A DNA stretch of 64,000 nucleotides from Prorocentrum cordatum (lineage: Eukaryota; Sar; Dinophyceae; Prorocentrales; Prorocentraceae), in contig CAUYUJ010020760.1 of the NCBI GenBank assembly GCA_963575745.1, forward strand, positions 266,731-330,730. Direction: 5' to 3'. The notes below the pieces were generated by a model. It did no database searches, was not told the DNA's origin, and saw only the letters and a program-made list of their open reading frames with translations. The translations under genes were made by a program, and so were the position numbers. Positions 44,101-54,819 of this stretch are shown one piece after another; the stretch's first letter is position 1; each line of letters starts with the position of its first letter.

Positions 44101-44530
44101 TGAGCCCGAAACCTTCGGGCGTGGGCCATCTGCCCTCAGCCCCGAGTTTTAGGCCCAATGCCAGTAGTCGTACATGTTGAGCCTCGCGCACAGGGCCTTG
44201 GAACCACCGCCCTCGCCTCAATCGGCTGTCCCCAGCTAGCGCCCTCAGCCCGACTCCGAACGCCCTGCGCCCTAGGCCCACAGAGTTAGACCTCATGCCA
44301 AGCGCCCGATTCTTCAGCTTTTCAGGTGCGGTCCCTCAGCCCTCAGCTTGAGCATACGTGCAAGCCAGGCTCCCTAGACTCTAAGCCCTTAGCCTAGAGC
44401 CCAGCGCCCCAAACATTGAACACCGAGCCTCAAGGCCCGAGCCCCATGCCCTGGGCACTCTGCCGTTAACACCACGCCTTATGCCCTGAACCATCAGTCC
44501 AATGTCCTGAGCCCGACGGCCTCACCCCTG
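41180..44530 (+). repeat. GCCC-rich degenerate short repeat, block 2
   Basis: 3.3 kb of words such as GCCCTGAGCC, TTGAGCCGTG, GGCCTTGCGCC and AGCCCTGGGCC with no fixed period, the same texture as 19100-20720. Open frames are short and Ala/Arg/Pro/Gly-biased. 44530-45320 has no recognised feature beyond a GGTGTGCCGTGCTGGGCTGC-type short repeat near 44840-44930. Confidence 0.7.
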
Positions 44531-45325
44531 CCCTCAAGCAACATATTCATGACAAGGTTGTTTAAAGGACTTCGGGGGCCCGTCCACCCGTCCACGACGG
44601 GTGTACGTGATCAGGGTTTGTGGTCATGCTGGATGTTGTACTCAGCAAGCTCCATGCGTGGGCCCCCTTGTGACTGGTGGGAACGGGGGGGGAAGGGGGA
44701 TGTGGGGCCGAAAGTATATGCCCATCTTAATTTAGAGCACCGGAACCAGATTTAATATTATGCTGCCAGGCCCTTCCAGCCGCGCGTTCGCCCCGCACCC
44801 TTACAAACGCATCATCCGTCAACTCACCGTCTGCTGCGCTGGTGTGCCGTGCTGGGCTGCCGTGTCGGGCTGCCGTGCTGATGTGGCCTGCAATGCTCCT
44901 CTGGTCTGCCGCGTTGGTTTGCCGTGCTGCGTAGAGCCTACTTCGCCGACAGTCTGAGGGGCCAACTCGAACAAATATAGACACAGAGCCCGAGCCTGCG
45001 CGAACAGGCCAGGCAACTTCCGACGCGCAGCCCTAGGTCGTGAGGACTCGTGCCAACATGTCAATGATCCAATATGGCTTTGCGTGTGTGCGCTCTACTC
45101 CATGCGTCGCCCCTGCCCAGGGAGCGTTCGATATGCGACGTTCAGTCTATACACATGGTTCAGAGCTCGTAATCTTACATGACATGGCGCCTCCCTAACA
45201 ATACTACCTTACCAAGTCAATTTCTTGCATATGGGCCCAACGAATTTCTTATCGGGGCCCATGGCATCCTCGATGTCCGCTGCTTTGGGGGCTTGCAGGG
45301 CGCTTGCTCAGCATGGCGCACTAAG

Positions 45326-45782
45326 GCGACGGCACAGAGCTTTCTTGGGAGCGGAGGCTGCCTGCGGACGTGATCGTGCGCGAGACGCACGACGGGCGCA
45401 CGCTCTCTGGCTTCCGCAAGATGCTCAAGCGCAGGGTGGATGCAGAGAAAAAGCAGGGGATCAAGGACCCCGAGTTGGTCGGATTCAACAACTTGAATAA
45501 GTTTCTCAAGGTCGTGGAGACTCTCTCCCCGTCGCAGGTCACCACCCTCGAGGCTGACGAGTTCAACGCCTCGCTCGAGAAGGTAGTGCCGAAGCTGAAG
45601 GCGTTGCCAGAGCACCTCCAGCACGAGTGTGTTAGTCGCCACATCCGAGCGTTGAGCACCAAGAATGATTTGAGCACCCTCGTGCGCACCATCTTCCCCA
45701 TCCCGCTGGAGGGCCAGGACCCCGCCGAGAAATTGTTGACGCTTCGCGTATCCCCACCATCCCATCCAGAAGCGACGCCCAG
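45326..45782 (+). CDS. split gene C, block 3: helical segment
   Basis: Enters after a possible acceptor (CTAAG or CACAG, 45321-45337) and reads ELSWERRLPADVIVRETHDG, SGFRKMLKRRVDAEKKQG, NLNKFLKVVETLSPSQVTTL, then LPEHLQHECVSRHIRALSTK and NDLSTLVRTIFPIPLEG. Amphipathic helices dominate. The last part (LRVSPPSHPEATP) overlaps the start of dispersed repeat E, so the true end lies between 45745 and 45782. The CCCAG|GCGAATTG boundary at 45782 gives phase 2 and matches the donor-like start of the other islands. No known domain is recognised. Confidence 0.5.
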
Positions 45783-46836
45783 GCGAATTGAGGCGATGAG
45801 GGAAGTGTCGGAGCAAAGAGGGGGACGGCCGAACCGCCCGAAGGAGGAGGAGTCGAAGGAGGAGGAGGGATGGATGGATGAGGGAGGTGGGAGAACGACG
45901 ATGAATAGGATGAGGAGGATGTGAACGAGGCGGAGGAGGATGGAGGAGGAGGGCGAGCAACGGGGCCAGAGGCATCTTGGATGCCTCTCGGAACCTGTTT
46001 GATATGTATTGGGCGCTTCTTGGATGCCTCTTGGGGCGTCTTGGGGGCCCCTTGGCGGTCCAGGGGGGCTTTGGGCGTTCTGGGTGCCCCATGGGGGCCT
46101 CTGGGGGCCTCTTGGAATCCTGTTGGGGGCTTCTTGGGGGCCTCTTGGGGCCATCTTGGGGGCCCCTTGGGGCCTCTTGGGGGCCCATTGGGGGCTTCTT
46201 GGAGCTGCGTTGGAGGCCTCGGGCGCCTTCTTGGGGTCACTTTGGGGGATATCTTCACAGACGGCGGGATCTTTAAGCATCGTTGCCCTCGGGGGCCCAT
46301 CACAGCATATCTTGGGGCGCTCGTGGGGCGCTCTTGGAACGCTCTTGGGCGCTCTTGGGGCCGTATTGGAGCCCTCTTGGGCCTCTCTCGGGGCCCTCTT
46401 GGGCCATCTTCGAGCTATCTTGAGGCCTCGGATGCCCATCGGCAGCGCAAGGGCTATGCATCAAACATAATTGATTCTCTAGGTATTTGAAGGACTTCGG
46501 CTTTTTCGGGGCCTCATTTGGGGAGATCTCTGGCAGCTTTGGGCCGTCTTCGAGCGATGTTGTTGCCCCTTGGGCCATCTAGGGAGCCATATTGAGCGAT
46601 CTTGGGCTACCTTGAGCAATATTGGAGGTCACCTTGGGCTTTCCGCTGCCCTCTTGGGGCCGTCGTGGGCCATCTTGGGCGCTCCAACTACCAGCGCCCC
46701 CCCCCCCCCGTCCAGGTCTAATGGAGGGGGGTGGGGGATGGGGTTGCACCCCCTCCAGGCCGAAGGGGGAGACGGGAGTTAGGAAACGCTCTAGACCACC
46801 TACGCCCTAGCGGGCTTGTGGATTCAACTGGAAGAG
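45783..46836 (+). mobile_element. intron-like island 3 / dispersed repeat E copy 2
   Basis: GCGAATTGAGG at the 5' end, a GGAGGATGG-rich section, a CTTGGG-rich body, a C-run/G-run pair (46692-46745) and a hairpin module CGCCCTAGCGGGCTTGTGG (46803-46821). A candidate acceptor AAGAG|CCC at 46836 restores the phase set by the donor (phase 2), giving AGC at the junction. It is homologous to 23685-24560 along its length. It lies between two coding blocks on the same strand, the best evidence in the window that these islands are intronic. Confidence 0.5.
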
Positions 46837-47120
46837 CCCTTTGGTGCGGTGCATGACTGTGTCGATACATGAAAAGCGCGACGTGTTCAATGCAGTCCTG
46901 TTCGCGCAGGTGATTGCAGGGTCGGTGCAGCTCGGGCAGCCAGCGGTGCAGCAAGTTCTGACTGTGACAACTGTCGCACGAGAGTTGGTCGACGGTGTCG
47001 ACGACATGACCCTGGACACCAGCATGTCGATGCTCGTGCAATCGTGGAGGGTAGCCCTCGCGTTCCTGTGGGTCTTGGCCACGCCCGATGCTGACGTCAT
47101 GGACTTCGTGGACCCAGGGC
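46837..47120 (+). CDS. split gene C, block 4: helical segment
   Basis: Reads LVRCMTVSIHEKRDVFNAVL, FAQVIAGSVQLGQPAVQQVL, TVARELVDGVDDMTLDTSM, then LVQSWRVALAFLWVLATPDA and VMDFVDPG. These are strongly patterned amphipathic helices and clearly protein-like. It ends at GGGC|GTGAGA (47120), a consensus GT donor in phase 1. The start is inferred from phase; the frame is open from 46811, so up to nine more codons are possible. Confidence 0.55.
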
Positions 47121-47708
47121 GTGAGAATCGCGCCGACTCTGTTTGTACAATCACGTTGTATTTGCAGTAGTGGTGACATGACAACTCCAGCACGCCCGAC
47201 CCTGCACTCATCCCACCCCCCATCCCTCCGTCTCTCCGACAAGCGACGGGGGGAAGGCGAGGCTCGACGTAAGTGGCGGATGTGGGCGGTTGGCGCGGTG
47301 GGTTCGGCGACGACGGATCTCGAGGGAGGGGTCGACGAGGGGGTTCATGGCGACGCGGGAGGGTGAATGCGGGGCGCGGGCGTGGAACTCGGCTGGGCAA
47401 TTGGCGACGCGGCAGGGGTGGTCGGTGGAGGGTGGGATGCCCCCCCCCCCCCCCTTGGGCTCCACAGTGAAATGCGCCAGTGCGGTATGAGGCGAAGAAC
47501 ACAACTTAACAGGGCTTGCTCCTGACGCGGGGCTCGGGCCACCAATTCGACGATGCATCTCCCCTGGGTTGTAGTTGGCAGCGGGCGCATGGCATCGCGC
47601 CCCGCGGGCGCATGTCCATTTGCCAGCAGCCACCTGGGAGCAGTGCAGCGTCGCATTGATGGGTCGCCCTCCCCCCGTGGGGGTTATTGTTGGCTCGGTA
47701 CCTCGCAG
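47121..47708 (+). other. GT-AG intron of gene C
   Basis: Donor GGGC|GTGAGA, acceptor CCTCGCAG|CCCCC, 588 bp, phase 1. Joining gives VDPG then P, PEDDITDMSDHSAGV with both flanking frames preserved. The interior has a C12 run near 47441-47453. In the upstream frame a stop occurs at 47168, so the intron is needed for a continuous protein. Confidence 0.65.
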
Positions 47709-48974
47709 CCCCCGAGGACGACATAACCGACATGAGTGACCACAGCGCCGGCGTGAACGGCGATTGCAGGGCGGTGGTCTACGACGCTGTCGATCAGGAG
47801 CCCTGGTGGAACAGGCAGCTCGCCGAGCTCATGCAGTGCGTCGGCGCCATGGCGGAGAAGGGCCTAGATGCGAAGAAGCACCTTGTCACGCTGCAGGAGA
47901 TGACGTTCGAGACTGGCGTGAGCGAGGAGCAGTTGCAAGACGTCCGTGCGATGGGGAGGAAGATGGCGGACATCGTGGGGTTCCGCCCTGGGTGGGCAAT
48001 GAAGGCCCAGGACCTGCTCCTCGCGACGGCCTTAAACGTCGCAGAGAAAGTCAGGAGCCAGAAGGACGCCCTATGGTTCGGAGACGACACTGCGACGTGC
48101 AAGCAGTACTTGAGAATCTACCACGACGCCTTGCACGAGGTCGGCATGATCTGCCCGCATGACAAGGATCTGCACGATGCGGCAGAGGAGGCAGCTGAAG
48201 CATTGTCCAGAGTTTCGGCGTCTGAAAGCGTTGGCGCCTTAGCGAAGGTAGGCAAACAGATCGTGGACATGGACCAGAACAACCTGAACGCGATATCAAA
48301 GGAGGATTGCGACGCTCTCCATCAACTCGTCCTGGCAGCAGTCACCGGGTGCAAGGCCGTTGCGGTGGACGCTGCCACGGAGAACGACATCGTCGCGGCG
48401 ATCGAGAAGCTGTTCGAGGCCAGCGACCACCAGATGACCATGGCGGGCACGAGGTATTGCATCAGTGAGTTGTTGAAGCACGCGCCGCATACACACAAAC
48501 TTGCATTTGTTCAGCGCCTGGGGCTCAGCGAGTCGATGAGCGACATCGTGCAGGCACGCTCGAAGCTGGCCACCGACGAGCACAGCCATGGCGAGATCGC
48601 GTCGTCTGATGAAATGTTCGAGCTCATCATCGCCTTGCAGGGTGCTGCAACGCGGGCGCGGAAGTGCATTGCGGACAGCCCGCAAGCCAGCGGCTCGACT
48701 ACGCGGACATTGCCGAGCGAGATTGTAGACGAGAGCGAGCTCCTCGCGAATGAGGTGATACAGGTCAGGAAGGGCAATTACATGACAGTTCTGCAGGACG
48801 CGCTGGAGAAGTTGCGCAAGTGTTGCAAGGGTGCAGACGGCGGCTGTTCTTGGCAGATCGGGTTTAAAAGGCAAGGACATCAAGAGCACCCTTGATCACA
48901 TGAAGGAGTCGATCCTCAACCCCGACAAGTTCGACCCGTCGACGCTGATGAGCGCGATCGGAGAGGTGGCTAAG
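47709..48974 (+). CDS. split gene C, block 5: long helical body, one frameshift
   Basis: About 420 codons: PEDDITDMSDHSAGV, EPWWNRQLAELMQCVGAMAE, LDAKKHLVTLQEMTFETGV, FGDDTATCKQYLRIYHDAL, ISKEDCDALHQLVLAAVTG, and further helices to RKGNYMTVLQDALEKLRKCC. Nearly all predicted helix, with no catalytic motif I recognise, so a scaffold- or repeat-solenoid-like fold is likely. At about 48863-48869 (run of T then A) the reading shifts by one base and continues as GLKGKDIKSTLDHMKESIL, DKFDPSTLMSAIGEVAK to a GC-type donor at 48974. The single shift in a homopolymer may be a sequence error or a mutation. In the unshifted frame it stops at 48895. Confidence 0.6.
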
Positions 48975-49874
48975 GCCGCTTTTACATCATCCTCCTTCTC
49001 CTCCTCTTTCTCCTCCGCCTTCTTCCTCGTCGTCCTCCTGCCCTCCCTCCTCCTCCCTCCTCGTCCTCCCTCCCCTCCTCCTCCTCCCCCCTCCTCCCTC
49101 CTTCCTCTTCCATCGGGGCCACTGCTCATCCTGCGCCCCACCTCCCACCCTCCACCATCGCCTTCGCCGCCCTCCGCCCCCCCGCCCTCCCCCCCCCCCC
49201 CCCCAGTGCGGCAGCGCTTAGGAGGAGGATTCGAATGATGAGGAGGAGGAGGAGGAGGAGAAGAGGATGATGATGCCGATGACGATGATGACGACGCTGG
49301 TGATGATGAGGATGAGCACGATGATGAGTCTGAGGATGACGAGGCTGGCGCGGAGGGACGAGGATGGAGGAGGGGGGGGGGGGGGGGCAGGATCAGGATG
49401 AGACATGTTGATGACGATGATGGCGATGATGATGACGGTGATGGCGGTGATGGCGGCGATAATGACGATGATGCGGAGGAGGGGGAGGAGGAGAAGGACG
49501 CGGTGGAGGATGAGGAGGGCGAGGATGAGGAGTAGAGGGGGGCTGTAAAGACGGTTCGGCCTCTCCTCCTCCCTCCTCCCTCCTCATCATCCCTCCTCCC
49601 TCCTCCCTCCTCCCTCCTCCCTCCTCCCTCCTTCCTCCTCTTCCCTCCCTTGGGGCCACGGCTCATCCTCCCTCCTCCCTCCTCCTCCTCCTCCCTCCTT
49701 CTCCTCCCTCCTCCATCCTCCCTCATCCCTCCTCGCCCTCCCCAATTCTTCCTCCTCCTCCTCCTCCTCCTCGCCCTCCGTCCTCGCACCCCTCCCTCCC
49801 GTCTCCCACCCTCCTCGTCCTCCCTCCCCTCACCCTCCCCCTCCTTCCTCCCCCCCTCCTTCCCCCTCCTCCAG
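48975..49874 (+). other. GC-AG intron of gene C, pyrimidine/purine simple repeats
   Basis: Donor GCTAAG|GCCGC, acceptor CCTCCAG|GCCAC, 900 bp, phase 0. AGGCC is duplicated at the two boundaries. Splicing joins GEVAK to ATTNYEEICKHAPPKLED. The interior is CTCC/CCT tracts on both sides of a GAGGAGGA/GATGATGAC core (49215-49540), so the two halves are complementary and the intron could fold on itself. A C-run (about 49189-49204) and a G-run (49372-49387) flank the core. Confidence 0.7.
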
Positions 49875-50165
49875 GCCACGACAAATTACGAGGAGATCTG
49901 CAAGCACGCGCCCCCCAAGCTCGAGGACCAGGCCGAGCTCCAGAACGACATCAAGGAGTGCATGATGCAGGCGCACATCACCAAGTGCGAGGCAGTGCTC
50001 GGATTCTGCTTCACTAGCAAAGACAGCTTGGAGGCCTTGCGCGACAAAGTCAAGGCCGAGATCCTGGAGCTGCGCGGGCACGGAATCATGGAGGCCAAGG
50101 CCGTGCACCCGCTGCTCCTGTCGCGCCTGAAGCTGGCCATGGCCCTGAGGCCGGCGCCAGCCTAG
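49875..50165 (+). CDS. split gene C, last block
   Basis: 96 codons ending at TAG 50163-50165: ATTNYEEICKHAPPKLED, QNDIKECMMQAHITKCEAV, LGFCFTSKDSLEALRDKV, ILELRGHGIMEAKAVHPLL and LKLAMALRPAPA. Helical, matching the texture of block 5. The intron junction at 49874 keeps the frame. No ATG is needed, and a separate small gene is unlikely. Confidence 0.6.
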   Translation, partial: ATTNYEEICKHAPPKLEDQAELQNDIKECMMQAHITKCEAVLGFCFTSKDSLEALRDKVKAEILELRGHGIMEAKAVHPLLLSRLKLAMALRPAPA

Positions 50166-50400
50166 GCTGGGAGCGGAAGGAGGTCTGGCGGTGGAGGCGG
50201 TGGGGAAGTGGGCGGGGGTCGAACTCCGCCTCCCTCCCCTAGTTCCTCCGTCTTCCCTCCTCTCACCACTCTCCGCCCTTTTCCCTCTGCCTCCTCCTGC
50301 TCCTTCCTGGCTCCTCGCCCGCCTTCCCTCCCCCCTCCTTCTCCCCAGGATGTAGGGGGGGGTGGAGGGGGGAGGAGTGGCATCAGAGGGGTGATGGGCA
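50166..50400 (+). repeat. CTCC-rich and GGA-rich simple sequence
   Basis: CCTCCCTCCCCT-type pyrimidine tract then GGGGGGGGTGGAGGGGGGAGG. Nothing coding. Confidence 0.6.
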
Positions 50401-50404
50401 TGCA

Positions 50405-50525
50405 TGAGCGACGACGATGACGACGATGATGACGATGGCGACAGCGACGACGGCGACGAAACTGGATACTGATGAGAGCGACGACGACGACGACGACGAC
50501 GACGACGTCGACGACGACCCACGCA
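50405..50525 (+). repeat. (GAC)n / GATGAC array
   Basis: About 120 bp of GACGACGATGACGAC with two breaks. 50525-50830 is again CGGCGGAGG then CTCC-rich, with no gene. Confidence 0.9.
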
Positions 50526-51051
50526 GACTCTTGTTGACGAATGGCGGCGGCGGAGGGCCGCGCGACGGCGAGGGAGGGCCGCGCGACGGCGGCGGAGTGC
50601 CGCGAGCAGCGGCGCCAGAGGAAAACCCTCCCCCCCTCGTCATCCTCCTTCCTCGTCCTTTTCCTCATCCTTCCTCCTTCCCCCCTCCTCGTCCCCTCCC
50701 TCCTTCGTCTCGCTCCCTCTCATATTCCTTCCTCGTCCCTCTCCTCGTCATTCCCCTCGTCGTCGTCGCCGTCCTCCTCCTCCCTTTCCTCCTCCTCCGC
50801 GTCGTCGCCCCTGGCGTCGCCGTCTTGTTATCTGCGGATGCCTGCTGCAGATTCCGCCACCACGCCAGCGCAGCCAACTTGGTCAAGTAATGTTGCAGCA
50901 ACGTTGAAGTAGCCTTGGCAATCCATCTGACATTGAGGCTGTGAGAAACAAGACAGTGAGTCAAAAAACAAACCAAGTAACGTTTGAGAGGGGTTTTTCA
51001 GAAACGAGCTACACGCGCATTGCATAGACACCTGAAACCGAGCGGCGACTC

Positions 51052-51117
51052 CAGCGCGGCAGCGGGCGGCCCCGCATCCAGCGCGCTAGCCGCGCGGGGT
51101 CGCCCGCTGCCGCGCTG
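51052..51117. repeat. 24-bp near-perfect inverted repeat (GC-rich hairpin)
   Basis: Arm 51052-51075 (CAGCGCGGCAGCGGGCGGCC...) pairs with 51094-51117, with one mismatch in 24 and an 18-nt loop (51076-51093). It could form a very stable stem at DNA or RNA level. It lies in unique-looking AT-richer sequence after a simple-repeat region. Confidence 0.85.
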
Positions 51118-51244
51118 CCGCCGCCGTTGGGTTTCGGGCCACCCTGAAAAAATATGAATTGGTCGTTATTGAAAAACCTTTCTCGGACGTTACACTGTTT
51201 TTTGTGACTTACTTCTTTGTTTCTTAAACCCTTACTTTCGGATT

Positions 51245-51290
51245 TGTTACAATAGTTACTTAAAAGTTACTTTAAAGTTACTTTAATTGT
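51245..51290 (+). repeat. AAAGTTACTTT repeat cluster, third copy
   Basis: GTTACTTAAAAGTTACTTTAAAGTTACTTTAA: three units of the same motif as 6440-6500 and 28480-28890. Confidence 0.8.
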
Positions 51291-51324
51291 TTTTCGGGCT
51301 TCCCCAGTTAGGATGGACAACCAA

Positions 51325-51460
51325 AACATAACCCCAGGCCCGGGGCCCCGGGCCCCGGGCCCCAGGCCCCGGACCCTGGGCCCCGGGCCCCGGATTCCGG
51401 GTTCCCGGGCTCCCGGGTTCCCCGGTCCCGGGCCCCGGGCCCCGGGCCCCGGGCCTCGCA
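51325..51460. repeat. (GGGCCCC)n array, copy 1
   Basis: About 17 GGGCCCCG/GGGCCCCA units with GGATTCCGGGTTCCCGGGCT in the middle. Self-complementary. A second array with the same internal variant (GGATTCCGGGCTCCCGGG) is at 55335-55520. Confidence 0.95.
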
Positions 51461-51494
51461 TTTGGGCATGCTCGCGACCCTCCATGCATTTGTA

Positions 51495-53270
51495 TCAAGG
51501 GCTAGCTTCTTTCTGAAGGGAACCTGGGCTTGCCCCTTGCCCGTTTTCTCATCCTTCCTCGCTCACCCATCCCAGCTAACGAACTGTTTTCCGTTTGCGT
51601 TGTTTCGGGGTTGTTCTTGCTGTTCTAGGTAGAACCGTGTTACTCTCATGATTTTCCTGTTGCCCTCTCGTTCCTCGCACTAGGGTTTCCCTCAAAGGTT
51701 CTTTATTTGTCACATCTGGGGCGGCTCCCGGAGATGCGCGCTCCTGCATGCAAGTCTGCGAAAGGCTGGTTTGTTTCTAGGAAGAACGATGGCTTGCCTT
51801 TTCCTTTCCCTCTTCTCCTCCCCTTGCGTTCGCGCACCATTGGTTCACCTATCCTTTTTTCCTGTTTTCGGTTTTGTCCAGTTTGCTCGCGCACTTTCTC
51901 GCACGGCTGGTTGGTTTGTAGAGGGTACCTTCGATGTTTCATGCTCTTCTTGATGTTCCCTCCTACCAGCATTTGGGATTCTCCCGAAAGCTTCGGCCCT
52001 CTCCCATATGGGGCGTGTCCCGGGCATGCCCGCCCCTTGCTTGCAAAATTTGCCATTGGCTGGCTTCTTTCTGGGAGGAGCCCTGGCTCCCCCCTGCCCT
52101 TCCCCTCCTCTTCCTTCATTGCTCGCCCATCCCGGCTAACCATCATTGTTTCCTGTGTTCGCTTTTGGGGTACGTTTGTTCATGTCTTTTCGTGTAGGCC
52201 TGGATTGTCTCTACAGAGGAACCGTGGCTCCCACATGGTTTGCTGGATGTGCCCTCGCTCCTGACAGCGAGGTTTATCCCAAAGGCTTGCGCTTTATCCC
52301 ACATGGCGCTGGCCCTGGGCATGCGCCCCCCAGTTTGCATGTTTGCCAAGGGCTGTTTTTTCTAGGAGGAACCCTGGCTTGTCCCTTTTCCCATTTTCTC
52401 TTCCGCCCTCGCTCGCCCATCCCAGTTGTCAATGTTTGGCCACCCGTTTGGGCGTTTTCCCCCCACCCGCGGGTTTGTTCATTCTGTTTCGCATAGGGCT
52501 GGCTTGTTTCTGGGAGGAACATTGTTTTTCTCATCGTTGTCATGTTGTTCCCTCGTTCCTCGCATTGGAATTTCCCCGAAAAGGCTCTGAATGTCTGCCT
52601 CATGGGGCGGCTCCCGTATTTGCCCGCTCCTGCACGCACATCTGCCAAGGGCTGGTTTGTTTTTAGGAGGAACCCTGGGTTGCCCCCTCCTTCCCTTCTT
52701 CTCCTCCCTCTGCGTTCGCGCATCCCTGGCTAGTCCACCCTTTCCCGTTGTCGTTGTTTCCCGGTTTGCTCTTGCAGTTTCTCGCAGGGTTGGCTTGTTT
52801 GTCGACTGTACATTGGCTTTCTCATGCTGGTCCTTGTGTTCCCTCGTTCCATCATTGTGGCTTCTCCCACCGAAAAAAAAAGAAAAAACAAAACATAGTT
52901 TTCTCCCAGAGGCCGGCTCCTGGGCATGCTTGCCCCCTCCAGGCAATATTTGGCCAAGAAGTGGCTTGTGTCTAAGAGGAACCTTTGCTTTCCCTCCCCT
53001 TCCCCTGTTGTCCTCCTTCATTGTTCGCCCATCCCGAATAACCAACATGTTTTTCTCCCCGGTTTCGCGTTTGCTATATGATTTGTTCATGCTGTATCGC
53101 GTGGACTGGTTTGTTTCTAGGAGGAACTTTGGTTCCCTCATGGTTTGCCGGGTGTTCTTTCGCTCCTGACAGTGAGGTTTCTCCCAAAGGCTTGCGTTTT
53201 CTCCCACGTGGTGCTGGCCCTGGGTATGTTCGCCCCCTGCACGCATTGTTGCCAAGGGCTGGCTCCCGAT
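51495..53270 (+). repeat. 147/295-bp tandem repeat, about 12 half-units
   Basis: The landmark GGCTGGTTTGTTTCTAGGAG / GAACCCTGGCTTGCC recurs near 51505, 51765, 51900, 52057, 52200, 52350, 52497, 52649, 52789, 52962 and 53103. Alternate copies are more alike, so the repeat is a dimer of about 295 bp built from two about 147-bp halves. Each half also carries CTCGCCCATCCCGGCTAACC or TTTGCTCGCGCA-type blocks. An isolated half-unit occurs at 54965-55140. Several frames are open across it in both directions, but none shows protein-like conservation. Confidence 0.9.
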
Positions 53271-53279
53271 AGTTAGGGA

Positions 53280-53284
53280 TGCGA

Positions 53285-53316
<32 letters not shown>

Positions 53317-53517
53317 TAGACGACGACGGTGACGATGACGATGACGACGTGGATGATGATGACGATGACGATGACGATGACGATGGCGATGGCGATGACG
53401 ATGACGACGACGAGGATGATGATGATGCTGATGATGACGATGCTGATGGTGATGGTGATGATGGCGATGGCGACGACGATGGCGGTAACGATGATGATGA
53501 CGATGACGACGACGATA

Positions 53518-53553
<36 letters not shown>

Positions 53554-53700
53554 GTGGTGGTGATGGTGATGATGACGATGGTGGTGATGATGATGATGAG
53601 GATGAGGATGATGATGATGGTGCGCATAGTAATGACGATGATGATGACGATGACGATGACGATGATGACGATGACGCTTACGATATCGATGGTGATGATA

Positions 53701-53762
<62 letters not shown>

Positions 53763-54010
53763 GATGATGCTGATGATGCCGAGGATGTCGACGACGGTGA
53801 TGATGATGGCGATGATGATGATGACGATGATGATGATAATGAGGATAATGATGCTGATGCTGATGCTGCTGATGATGATCATGAGGATGACGATACTGCT
53901 GGCGATGATGATGCTGATGACGAGGACGATGATCAGGAGGAAGGCGAGGATGCGGAGGATGGTGATAATGCGGTGGACTGTGAGGATGAGGAGGATGGTG
54001 CGTGCGTGGA
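53280..54010 (+). repeat. (GAY)n trinucleotide array, about 730 bp
   Basis: GATGATGAC triplets with rare GCT, GGT or AAT changes. The frame reading Asp (312 codons) is open only because of composition. It abuts the end of the 147-bp tandem array. 54010-54720 holds purine-rich then unique sequence with no recognised gene. Confidence 0.95.
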
Positions 54011-54819
54011 GGAGGAGTACGTGGACGAGAACGAAATGGAAGGGAGGAGGATTGACGGACGAGGTAGAGAGAAAGAGGGAACGAGGGAATATGAGAAGGG
54101 AGCGTGGGGAATTGTGACTGTTTGCGCGCCGTCATCCCTTTCATGGGATTGCGGGGCCACGCGGTTCCAGGGTACGCGTTGCATGATAGTCTTTCTAAGG
54201 CGAACGGATCTGAGGGCCGCGTGTTGCAGTATCTCTAGAGGGGTACATTTAGAGTTCGACCTATTCTTTCGCCCCTCGCAGTCGTAGTTCCGAAGTGCAC
54301 CCGTGTTGCCCACGCAGCGCCCATGATTGTCATACGTATGTTTGGTCATCCTTTCAGTCTGGTGGCGTCATCCTGGTATGCGTAGGGACGCAACAAGAAA
54401 GTTGTCCGGCCTTTGCGGCTTTAGGGCTATTGGGTATTGTGTGTTTGGGCTTTGGGGTCTTAGGGTCTCAGGGTCTGATGGCCCGTGGTCATTGCGACCC
54501 CCAACTTTCCAGATCAGGATCCGGAGCGGGAGCCTCATTTTCAACATTGTACCCCTTGCGGCACGTGGCCCGAAAGGGAGGAGCTTTCTTTCTACAAGGA
54601 GAAGGGATGGAGGCAGCAGATGAGGCTGCGTGGGGGGAGGAGGACGAGGAGGATGGGAACGATATAGAGGAGTGGGAGGGCCAGGAAGAGGAAGAGGGAG
54701 AGGGGAAAGACAGAAACGACGACGACGACGAAGCAGACGACGACGAAGCACACGACGACTGACGAAGGCGACGGTGATGACCAGATGTTTCGCTCCGCGA
54801 GCGTCTTAGATCTTCGAAG

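Noticed and set aside
48831-49238. Pro/Ser-rich C-terminal extension after GEVAK
   Set aside because: It is the start of the pyrimidine-rich GC-AG intron; the protein resumes in frame at 49875.
53349-54287. 312-codon poly-Asp ORF
   Set aside because: Read-through of a GAY triplet array; no non-repetitive domain.
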